NCBI GenBank assembly: GCA_024138025.1
Contig: JAMXBD010000367.1
Location: 744,001-808,000, forward strand
Length of the DNA stretch: 64,000 nt
Direction: 5' to 3'
Source of the DNA: Combretum micranthum
Taxonomy: Eukaryota > Streptophyta > Magnoliopsida > Myrtales > Combretaceae
Of the stretch, positions 1 through 10,327 are shown piece after piece. Each line of letters begins with the position of its first letter. Within the stretch, counting starts at the first letter, position 1. Below the pieces are notes generated by a model that was given only the letters and a program-made list of their open reading frames with translations, was not told where the DNA came from and ran no database searches. A program made the translations under genes and the position numbers.

Positions 1-1526
1 AGCTCACGTTTGAACCTACTGTTGAACCTAAAAGTCTATTTCAACTTTGATGAGATACTATAAATTAAACAGTTAACTTTGTCAAAGAACTCCAGTTTGT
101 AGATTCATGTTTGAAGAACTTTAACTAGATCAAGGTATTGTGTCTAAACTCATTAAACAAATGCTTTCAAGTTATGAAAGATTGTTTAGACATATTCTTG
201 TTACACATATTAAATTGCATAAGTAGTTTGGATCATTTTGAAGTGATTTGAACCTATGCAACTTGCCTTTTGTTATTTTTTGTTGATAGTTATAATAGGT
301 CTAGACTATTAAAAGAGTCCATACCACTTGAAGAAGGATCTCCGACTCAATATAAAGATTGGGCCCGGAGGTATGGATCACTTAGGAAAGAGTTCAGACC
401 ACTTGGCCACAAATCACTCAAATGAATGAAATGTGCCAAAGAGTCTGGATCACTTACCAAGAAGTTCAAACCATTTGAATACAGATGCTCTAGAGAATTG
501 AAGTACTCTCAGGAGTTCAAATCAATTGTACAGAGTCCAGACTCTTTATGTTTTTCCAGTTAGCTATTAGGCTTTTAATGCTTGATTGTTAAAGTTACTT
601 TTAGGGGGTCTTGTTAAGTTTTTTGGAACGCTTATGAATATAAGTGTTTGGGTAGATGGGGGAGTTAGTTAGAGCTTATTTATTGTAATCTTAACTCTTG
701 TAAACATTATTTAAGCATTAATTGTAATTTATATTATTGTGTAAGAAAGATAAGGATTGTAAAGACTCAACTTAAGCATTTGTGCATATGTATGGTGAAG
801 TCCTTTTTTTCCCAATGCATATAATGGAAGTTCCACTTATTAAGCATAGTAATCACGTGTTTAAAGTTACTTAAATTAGGGGCAAGTGACTAAGTGAGTA
901 ATTCTATCGCTGCATCTACTTTACTTTACCTTGGTCAATTTAGTAGTACTTAAAGGGATACTAAAGGTTATAATGTAGGTTTTGGATATTATAATCTAAA
1001 ATTTACTTCCGTAAAGTGGGTAAGATATATAAATCATATAACTTATACCCATCATTTTTTGACCGAACTTATGCCCATCATGAAACCTATTTTCTAAAGT
1101 ACAAAGGGCATAGTTTTCAAAATATTATGTATCCATTTTATTAAAATTATTAACTACTAATAATAACTGTAAAATAGTATCATATTTCCATCTAATTAGT
1201 TCAATTAAAGAAGGACGAGGAGCAGAAGAAGAAGAAGAAATAAACATTAGGTTATCATCTAACCTAATCATTCATTAAAAAAAAAATCCTAAAGCATTTT
1301 GTGCTTATTTTTTTCATAGAAAATATTGATTTCTTCATTACACAATATGTTCTAGACTTGCAGAGGGCATTCCTCCTTCATACGATTCTAATGAATATAG
1401 GATGAAATGGATAAATTGATAGGTTTTAAAACATTGTATTAGAATACAGGTGTGAGGTTGGAAAAGTATCACATTAGAATTACCTAAATTATACGAAGAA
1501 TTTATAAGAGGAAGACTTATTAACAT
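1..1526. other. Non-coding AT-rich stretch with degenerate repeats
   Basis: No gene is recognisable. Between about 302 and 545 the words 'gagtcc...ccacttg', 'gagttcagaccacttgg' and 'gagtctggatcactt' recur as a loose array. The following 600-860 bases have the texture of a retrotransposon LTR (R/U5-like text with 'tataagtgtttgggtag'), but no LTR ends or target duplication are visible. The rest is simple AT-rich sequence with a GAA-rich patch at about 1222-1240. Confidence 0.3.
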
Positions 1527-4160
1527 GGGGTAAATGACACTGCAAGGTTACAACATTTAGGAGTTAGTTTATTAAAAGTCACAAGTTTCAAGTGGCTAAT
1601 TTGAAATTACAACGTTTAGAGAAAATGATCAATTAAGGTCATTATTGATACATGTTTGATAAGTCTTTTATACTCTATTCTATTCATAGGAAATCAAGCT
1701 TGATGTGATTCATTTCTAGGAAAATTGCTATGATTTTGTACTTTTATAATTTAAATATTTTTTTTCAGCTCCTAAGATCATAAAAAGAAGAGAAAAATTG
1801 ATTTAAATCAAAATTGGAGCAAAACAACAACAATATTTAAAGACAGACTCAACCACAGCTACTAAAGACCCCAACTAAGGATAAGAAAATAAAGCAAAAC
1901 AAGGCAAAAGTACAAATCGCGCCCTTAGCTGAGCCTCGATCTACCCTATGGTTTACACTGAGATAATCATGCCTTAACAAACTCTAATGGCACCTAAGAA
2001 TCGTAATTGTGATTTCACCTACGGTTCAATCTAACCCTTAATTGCGTCTCTTAAAAAAAGATAGCTTAGATCATGGTCAACATTTGAGCTTGTGGTCTAA
2101 CTTGTGAAATGTGACCTTGTCCTCATTGTCATGGAGATGTTACCCTAAATAAAAGCGTGTGAAGATAAGGATGAAATTTGTTATAAAGAATCCATTACAT
2201 TAATAAATAAATCTTTATGATTTTTGTACTTGTTACTATAATTAAATGTGCATAGACATGCAATCACAGACATGCAATAATAGAATGTACCATATACAAT
2301 AAAGTCTTGACATAGCATAGAGTAGTGAGAGAAATCTTTTTTTTGCTAGAGATTCGTGTTTTCTAAGCAAATTCATATTGAACCCAAAGTTTGTTCTTGC
2401 AAAATTTTTATATTTAATCTACATTACTCATCTTTAATTTCATTTTATTTCTTATGAATCTGTGCTTAATGATTATATTTATAGAGAAATAATCATTTTA
2501 ACTCAGGGTTTGTGAATACAAGACGATTCATGTGATTTCAAATGTGTGTTAATTGAATATTGACTGAGTATTTACAATTAGTAGCTAAAACTTAATTTCA
2601 TGGATCTAATTGCGTGGTGCACCTTTTAGGTTCATGTTTGATTCAGTTAAATAGATTGAGAGATCATTCTTTTGAATAGATCTAGGATGCTAATGAAGTT
2701 ACTTATAATCACTTAGAGATATGGATGATGAAACTTTCTATTACTTGGTTTTAAATTCATAAAAATGGGTTTTAACCATAAGATATTTAATATTTATGTA
2801 GATCTAGGTTTCTAATAGCTTGTGAAGATATTCAGGTGGTCTGACCTAGATCTAGAGTTTCTTATCTTAAGAGAGACTTTAGCTTAACCTAGTGAATTCA
2901 AAAGTGCAAATATACCTACTGTAGATGTATGGATTTCATTACAAAGGCTTTAAGCCTGATTTATTATTTGGATTTAACTCTCTGGGTTAAAGTGACAGGG
3001 CTTAGAGAGTTAGGACCAATTATATTGGGATGATCATGGGAGTTTTGGCATGGTAGGCTTGGAGTAGGGCCCGTTGGAATTGGCCTGCCCAATTCTAACC
3101 TTTCTCAAATTGGCTCACACATTACAATGAAAGGCCTCAATGAGCCTGGGTCCATAAGGGAGCCCATATCCATATCCATAACGAGAGAGACTCATCCTGG
3201 CCGTTGGTCGTCTATCTCATCTGACGGATGACATCAACAATCAGATTCTCTATAAATACTCTTAGTTCTTACCTCATTGGGACAAGTGAAATCTTGGACA
3301 AACACCGTCGTGCTGTCGGATTTCCATATTTGTGAATCAAGTATTCGACTCACTCAAGAACGCACACGACATTCACGGTATCTAGTGAGGTTGATGCTTT
3401 CTAGCTCCCTCACCTGTCACACGTGTATTAGAGCCTATTGAGATTGCCTACTCCTCCTCCTTACTCGATTCTCTCTTGATTATCCTTGCACGTGTTGTTT
3501 CCCTAGGTCACGTGAAGCGCCATAGTCACGCGGCACACACGTGATCGTTGCATCCGGATTCATACCCACACATCTACTAGACAACTCTATGAGTTTTCTA
3601 AGAAAACACATGATAATGAATTGGTAAAGTAAGTGCTAAGTCCCTTCTTGCATTAACAAACTTATATCCTTAATTTGCCTTGAAAACGTGTATATAGTTA
3701 ATCTTAACCTTAGCTTATCTTTTTGTTCTTTACCATGTTCTTCCAAATCTTTCTTTGGCTAGATAATAGATAAAAAAGTGAGTATAGTGGATGTTAATGA
3801 TACGCAAAGAATATAATCTAATACTTTCTATACTACTTTGGTAGGTGCATCTGCCTATATTGATGATTGAAACCAAAGTTGAACAAAACTTATTAGCATT
3901 TTATACATTTTTGAAATACTTCAGCTTTGCATTTACTTATTTAAAAAAATTACAATACACACAGAACCAGTCGAGTTAGTGTTAATAGAAGAAAAATTTA
4001 ATTAAAAATTAGAATATCCGCCACATTGTGTCATGTATCTATAATGACATTAATTGACTCACTTTCCTAAATGTTGTGACCTTAAATAAATTATTTGAAA
4101 CGATGTGACCTCAAATAAACTTACTCCTAAACATTGTGACCTTCCAGTTTAGTTTACCTC
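1527..4160. mobile_element. TIR DNA transposon, Mutator-like or hAT-like, non-autonomous
   Basis: Bases 1527-1654 and 4032-4160 are imperfect inverted copies of each other (roughly 75% by eye). Both carry the word 'aaggt(c/t)acaa(c/t)(a/g)tttaggag' at the same depth, and both end in 'atacatg' on the inner side. The flanks are ATTAACAT (1519-1526) and ATTAAAAT (4161-4168), 7 of 8 identical, consistent with a target duplication. Long TIRs suggest a Mutator-like element; an 8-bp duplication fits hAT better, so the superfamily is unresolved. Each TIR is built of two or three ~46-bp internal repeats. No transposase is visible. The interior carries the LTR fragment at 2931-3573. Confidence 0.55.
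2931..3573 (+). repeat. LTR fragment, inverted copy of 63345-64000
   Basis: This segment reads collinearly with the reverse complement of the last ~655 bases of the window, at roughly 85-90% by eye. Similarity begins at 'ggatttcatta' and stops just after 'cataccc(a)cacat'. The partner lies in a minus-strand LTR (element E), so this is an orphan LTR piece on the plus strand. It keeps a TATA box (tctataaatact near 3249) and four ACGTG cores between 3418 and 3545. The match may extend left of 2931, because the partner leaves the window there. Confidence 0.8.
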
Positions 4161-4874
4161 ATTAAAATATTATCTTAAGGTTTTGAGTTATATATGACAT
4201 CAACCTATAATGTATTCCTTCACAAGTCCCATTCTTCATCCTCTTTCTATCATATTTACCATATAGTGTTTATATCATAATAATGTAATAAAAAATTTTA
4301 TAACTTTTTATTGGTACCACTTAATTTGTAGGTTTTTTGAAAATATTAGGATGTTACAATATAGATGTAGTCTATATCATATCTACTGTTTACCTAAGCA
4401 TTCTTAATCATATAACCTTCACTGCAAAATTATGAGACTGAATTTTTATAATAAAACGTTGGGCTTTAGTGACATAAATTATAGAGAAAAACCACATATT
4501 TATGTAGAGTTAAGGCATAAAAAAAACAAAGAATTGTATCATAATTAATCAAACTAAAAAGTATGGGTTTTTTTCTTTTATTTATAGAACTTGGTTTGTA
4601 GTTTAGTTTGGTAATGACTACCGATTTTTCCGAACTAAACCTTTAAAAAGTAGTTTAATATATATATGTGTATGCATATATATATATATATTTAACCCAA
4701 TCAACTATAGCACCATCCCTACTAGTAATGATCTAATAAAGGACACGGCTTACACCCTTTGGTCGATGCCGTTAGTCATGCGAATGATGGCAATAGGTAG
4801 AATTGTCCACCATCAACTAGTGAGTTAAAGATAAAATTGATACCTTACATCAAGCAAAGGGATAAAGTTATAGT
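4161..4874. other. Intergenic, no gene seen
   Basis: AT-rich sequence with a (TA)n run around 4676-4690. The words 'gtagtttagtttggtaatgac' and 'agcaccatccctactag' resemble the ends of short hAT-type repeats, but I could not pair them into a convincing element. Nothing coding is supported. Confidence 0.4.
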
Positions 4875-4879
4875 GGTTC
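4875..4879. repeat. Target-site duplication of element A (left)
   Basis: GGTTC, repeated exactly at 12406-12410 just after the 3' LTR. Confidence 0.9.
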
Positions 4880-6949
4880 TATAATATACAAATAAATGAG
4901 TTATTAAGAAGGGTCAAAGTATCAAAAGGGTATTAAATAAGAAGGTTTTATAGTCAAAGTATAAATATAATTGTGTTGTGTTCATACGGTAGAGACATGA
5001 TTGAAAATGTATTTAGTAGAGTGTACACCGGTTTCAACGTCATCGGTATACATATTGAAAGCTACCAGCGTATGTAAAGCGAAGAAGATGAAAGGTCACG
5101 ATTTTTATTATATCTTTCTTCTTTGTTCTCTATTCCAACATAATCCTAAACCTAGCAGACATCCTCTGGCATATTCATAGCCATCAAGACTATTCGGTGA
5201 TCTAGATCAGGTAATCAAATCATAAATTTCTTTTAGGTTTCATAGATCTATCAAGTTCTTAGAGTGTTTATATTGTTTTGAAGGAGAATTGAAGAATCGT
5301 TTTAGTTTTCTTAGAGAATCTAAAGATTTGGTGTTTAAGGAAGGTTGAGGATCAGATCCAAGTAATTTGATAACCATTCTTTCTTTAAGATCTACAAATC
5401 TATAGTTTCCTTAGAATTTGTTTGTTGTTTTTGAAGGGAGATTGGAGAAAATCGTGATTATCTTGGAGATATGGATTTGGTGTTAAAAAGGATTCGATGG
5501 TCCATATCAGGTAATCAGATCCCTATTTCTTCTATAAGATTTTATAGATATATCAGTTTCTTAGAGTATTATTTATGGTTTTGAATAAACTTTTGGAAGA
5601 GGAACCCTAATTGAGTTGGAATCTGATTTTTGGTGATCTAAAGGATTAAGGATTGATTCTAGGTAAGTTTCTATAATTTCAATCCATAGATTTATGTATT
5701 TGTAATTTCTTGTTGATTCTTTACGTCTGTTTGCTTGAAGGAGGATTCTAAAGTTAGAAAGATCTATTGGGGAGATTTGTTATTTTGGAGGAGTTTCGAA
5801 TTTTGATCAAGAAGAAATGTGTGAATTTCTGATTTTGTTGAGATTAGGTTTTAAATGGAGTTTGGATTAGAATTTTGTAATGAGAATTTTATTTTGAAAT
5901 TTGTATCTTCATATTGTTAGGTTTCTGGTGAATTAGGGTTTGTGTTCTAAAAGGAGATTTTGTGAATTAGAGCCCTGTGTTGGAATTTGATTAAGGTACG
6001 ACCTTACTTTGTTTGCTGTATATGCTTGTAGGATTGGACTTGTTTGTTGTATGTGATGTAGGATCAGAAGTCTAAATTAACTTAATTCTATATGGCAATA
6101 AGAAATTATGTTTGTTGCTTGTGTTTAGCTTTGGTTAATAAAAACCACGCAGAGTGTGACACTAACGAGATACCCTAATGATCTATGTGTGAGGTTATCC
6201 TGAGTGGACTTGTGCATAGAAATGATCCCTGTAGATTAGGTTTTGGCAGAGGCCACGGTGTGTGGATGATTCTCCAACACCAATGTATGTATAATTATCT
6301 ATTTTTATATATATTTGTTTTGTATGAAGTCATGAGTTACTTCAAATTTGGAACTAGATGCATGTGGTTTTGAATTGTGTTGCTTACCGGCTAATATAAG
6401 ATAAGAAATGATGTTTGTTGCATTATAAATAGTTACATTTGATTATATAGGTTATGTGTGCATATGTATTTACGTGTGGTTTAGCGTACTGGGCTTTTTG
6501 GCTCATTCCTTTCATATTTTAGGAACAGGTGCAAATACAATTTATTATTATCTATCCGGTTTTGACATATTTGTGGATGATGGGGATAACAATAGTGGAC
6601 TGGATATTCTTGCTGATATTTAGACCACCTGGATAGCTTTAAGATTGAGTTGAAAGCTTATGAAATCTTCTATCTTTTAAAAGATTCTAGTTTTTTGAAT
6701 TAAGACCAAGTTACAAGAACTCCTTTATGTTTTTAAGTTTATGATTTAAAGTTAGCTTTGGTTTAAACTGACTAAATTGATTAGGAGATTTACTTCTTTG
6801 AGATGTTTATAAACAAGTACCCCTTTTATGTGATTATTGGAGTTTATTATCAATGTTTACTTGTGGTATAGTATTGTCCAGCCTTGGTGTGTTCTTATAA
6901 TGAGAAGAACACGTGGCGGGTTGTAATGCCTTCATGTTAGGGCATTGCA
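4880..6949 (+). repeat. 5' LTR of element A
   Basis: About 2070 bp, starting TATAATATAC (the 3' copy has TGTAATATAC, so the TG terminus has mutated) and ending ...GGGCATTGCA. It contains four diverged ~150-bp tandem units starting near 5206, 5356, 5504 and 5656, each opening with an '(a)ggtaat' or 'aggtaag' word. It also holds the conserved 102-nt block at 6522-6623 and a terminal hairpin at 6922-6949. Over the first ~105 bases it differs from the 3' LTR at about 6-7 positions. Confidence 0.92.
6522..6623 (+). other. Conserved 102-nt LTR block with short reading frame (A, 5' copy)
   Basis: It reads from GTGAN through 'LSGFDIFVDDG' and 'NNSGLD' to a TAG stop. The same length, frame and core residues occur in the LTRs of element B (38292-38393) and element E (62651-62752, minus). 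It is preceded by a pyrimidine-rich tract ending in AG. Function unknown; see findings. Confidence 0.6.
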
Positions 6950-6956
6950 GCTTAAT

Positions 6957-6968
6957 TGGTATCAGAGC
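6957..6968 (+). other. Primer-binding site (initiator Met tRNA)
   Basis: TGGTATCAGAGC, the usual complement of the 3' end of plant initiator-Met tRNA. It lies 7 nt inside the 5' LTR of element A and would prime minus-strand cDNA synthesis. Confidence 0.93.
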
Positions 6969-7152
6969 AATAGGTTTTGATCATATTACATTTAAGTTAT
7001 GACTCCTTAGGATGGTGAGCATTGATGAGTAGGGTAACATATGGGTTAGGTTGCTTTCAATATATATGTTGTGATCTTGTAGTATATATAGCATTTTGAT
7101 CTATATAGCATGATTTCTGTTTGTTCTTATGTTTCCTTGTATATCTCTTAGT

Positions 7153-8446
7153 ATGCCTCCAAGAAGAAGAGCACCTGATGAGTTTCTCCAAGATTGATGA
7201 GGAGGAAGTTAATGGAGGACCACATGAGAATATGCTACCTAAGAGTTAGCCACCTTTGGATCAGGTGTATGAGGATTTACCACCACTACCACTAGTTCCG
7301 CCTGTGGACAGCAAGTACCTATTGAATGTTGCACAGCTCATGCAGGTTGTGAATAGTCTTTTAGTAGTAGTTACCCAACAGCAATAGAATATTAGATTGC
7401 AGACTCAAAGAAACCATGGAAATGGTAGAAATGGAGCCACATAGGCTGATGTATTGAGTTTAAACAAGTTGTGGATTTATTATATAAGATTGAATCAATG
7501 TTTGGGAGGCCACTTGAGGGATAGCTATGGATGGAAGAGGTAGAGAGGATCTTTGCTGACTTAGACATTCCTAAAAATAAGATGATAGAGTGTGTCTCCT
7601 ATTTTCTCAGTGGGAGAGCAAATAATTGGTGGTTAAGCACCAAGAGGCATATGGCTAGAGTGATCACCTAAGACAATTCCATTAATGGAGATGGAATTTT
7701 AGAGATTTAATTTTCAAATATAGAAAGGAGTGTGGTATACATGATACAAAGACAATGAAGGAAAATGAATTGATATAGATTTTGAATAGAATTTTTGGTT
7801 TTGAGGTTAAAAGATAGATAACTTGAGTGGAATGGAAGGATTTAGTGACATAACTGATGCATGAGAATATGGATATGGGATGGTAGTGTAAGATATGATT
7901 GGTGGCTTAATGGACAAATTTGTAGATAGTAAAATGAGAATGACTAAATAAATAAGAGAATCATTAAATCTTATGAAAAGTATGAAGGTCCATGTGGAAT
8001 AATAATTATAAGAAAGCGATGTGAATTTGGTGATTAGGTCTATTACAGGGTTAGAACATGATATTCAACATCAAGTGAATTTGATGGATGTGACCAACTA
8101 CTTAGCTGTGATTAATAAAGCAAAGACAATCGAGCAGGGTTTGAATAAGATTAAAAGTAGTGAAATTCAGAGGAGTCAAGTTTATCTAGGAAAGAGACCA
8201 GCCTCTACTATTCCTAAGAGAAGGCAAAGAGGCCTATCACTCATTAAGTTGGATCAGCAGTTCAAGATAATGAGGAGAAGTGTATTAGATACTGTGGACC
8301 ATATGATATTAAGGATTGCGAGTGGCCTGAAAATGCTTTATTCATGTGGCAAGGTTGGGCACAACCATAACCTTTGTACCTCGTAAGTTATTCCATGAAT
8401 GTTTTGTTTTAAGTGTAGACAAAAAGGACACAAGGCCATAGATTGT
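7153..8446 (+). pseudogene. gag remnant of element A
   Basis: Decayed retrotransposon capsid/nucleocapsid gene. It opens at 7153 with the MPPRRRAP start shared with element B and stops after 14 codons. The longest open stretch (8021-8386) aligns with B's gag around 39640-39950, for example 'QVNLMDVTNYLAVI' and 'KTIEQGLNKIK'. A CCHC zinc knuckle of form C-x2-C-x4-H-x4-C lies at 8405-8446 (CFKCRQKGHKAIDC). An upstream 'SCGKVGHNHNLC' near 8340-8380 looks like a second, damaged knuckle. Several stops and frameshifts make it non-functional. Confidence 0.8.
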
Positions 8447-10311
8447 AAGGAGCTTGGTATGCTAGTGGTTTCAGGAATTCAGATAGGATAACCTCGGTCA
8501 AGGACAAAGGACATCAGCTAAGGTTTATGCCTCTAACACAGGGATATATCTAAGGTGAATACTATTGCTGTTAAGCTCTCTATACTCATGTATGGTGTTT
8601 AAGTAATCTTTGATATTGGTGTAAGATTTTATGAATCTTTGGATCATTGTATCTATATGTTGTGAGTGTGTTGAATGTATACTGGGATATTTGCTTATGA
8701 GCATACTTTTAGGAATTGACGTTTAATCTACCAGATGGGGATTAGTTTATAAATAAGCTTGAAATGCATCGTACTATCTGTAAAGAAAATAGAGAAAAAT
8801 CAAATTGCTAAATTGAAAAATTGAGTAAGAATAGAGGAAATTCTCAGTTTGTGGTTGAAAATGCAATTAAGGAGAAAATCAATAAAAGTGAAGATAGCAT
8901 ATATCGGTATGATGATAGAGGGTTAGAAAATATGACTAATGAAATAAGAGAAAGATAAATAATGCTATTGAGATAAGATGACATGATAGAGGAACTAGGT
9001 AGACATAAGTTTAAGAGTAAAAGGAAAATGACTGGAGTTGAACAGAAGAAACTTGCGATGTAATTAAGAGGCAAGAAAATCCTCCTAGATGATTGATAAA
9101 TGATTTTTAGTCTAGCAAATATATTGTTGTAGACATGAAGATAAATGAGAAAGATCATGTTGAAGAATAGAAGAAAAGCATTGTGATAACCAATATAAAT
9201 TGGAGAATAGTTAAATCCTATAAAGATATGAATGTGCATGTGGAATAGCCATTGCAAGAAGGATATATGATCTTAGTGAGTTGTAAGATATGGAAAATTT
9301 ATGAATGGTGAAACAATGATGACATCTATATTAATCTATGATGATGAATTTTGAGATGATCCTTAAAGAAAATCTATACGAAGATATAAATTGTTATATA
9401 AAAAGGCAATACACATTTTGGATGACAATTGGAATAGCACAATGGTAAGAGAAAGTTGTGGATTATCTTTGGTGTTTAACAAGGGTGATAAAACTAATTA
9501 ACAGATATGTATATGTTAACATCACATGATATAACCGACCAATGTGAGGTTTGATCTTTAGAGTTAGGGATGAAAAATGTTAAGTCCATGATTTGGGCTT
9601 TCTAGTTGTTAATTGAAGAATTAAAAAGTGAATATGTCCTAGGTAAGTTTTAATGGAAATGATGATGATCAGAGGTAAGGTAAGATGATAAAAAAGAGAT
9701 AATGAGTGAATTGAATTTTCTACAGTGAAAAATACAGTGTTTTTAGAGAAAGTGATGATTAGCTTATGAAGTTAAACAGATATAAGTATTTAAATAAAGG
9801 AAAAATCTTTTGCTGAGAAATAGAGTGAATAGAAGTGGAAGAATATAAAACCAGATGAAGAATAATTATATATTATTGATGAAATAGATGGATATAATCG
9901 TAGGAGTGATAATTATAGAGCCAAAGTGCATTAGGAATCTAAATATCGAGAATTAAATTTGAGATTTTGTGTAAGAAAGATTTTCAATAGGAAAAATGAG
10001 AAATGAAAGTAAAATGTTTGAATGATAATCTTGTAGCGTATCATGTAAATGTGAAAGGAGTATACCAAATTTATACAATGAAAGTATGAGTTATGGAGAC
10101 ATTAATTAAATTGTAGTATAGTCGATCGAGATAATCAATTGAGAAAACAAGAAAAGGAGTTTGGAAATAGGAGAATATGGTATGAGAGATTAGTGGCTGA
10201 ACAGAAAGCATCTAAATGCTGAAGAGTAAATGGAAGCAAAAACTATGAAGTTGGAAACAAGGAATTTAAGGAGTTGTAGAAATTTAGGTAATTTCGAGGA
10301 CAAAAGTTCTT
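8447..10311 (+). other. Interior of element A without recognisable pol
   Basis: The first ~350 bases still resemble the gag-protease spacer of element B ('agatggggattagtttataaa' near 8730 matches 'agatggggaccagtttgtac' near 40495). Beyond about 8780 the plus strand is very rich in A and G and poor in C, and no protease, RT, RNase H or integrase motif is seen. The text around 9215-9270 resembles that around 7965-8030 ('tatgaa..tccatgtggaata'), suggesting an internal duplication. The 137-residue minus-strand frame here is a product of this skew. Confidence 0.6.
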
Positions 10312-10327
10312 TTTAGGAGAGGAGAAA
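10312..10327 (+). other. Polypurine tract of element A
   Basis: A run of purines (aggagaggagaaa) directly before the TGTAATATAC start of the 3' LTR; the expected plus-strand primer. Confidence 0.7.

Noticed and set aside
4560..4740. Possible short hAT element
   Set aside because: One end looks plausible ('tagggatggtgctatag' on the minus strand), but no inverted partner or 8-bp duplication could be paired.
8844..9257. 137-codon minus-strand open frame
   Set aside because: It lies antisense in the purine-skewed interior of element A. Its Phe/Leu/Ile/Ser-rich composition is what the skew alone produces, and no domain is visible.
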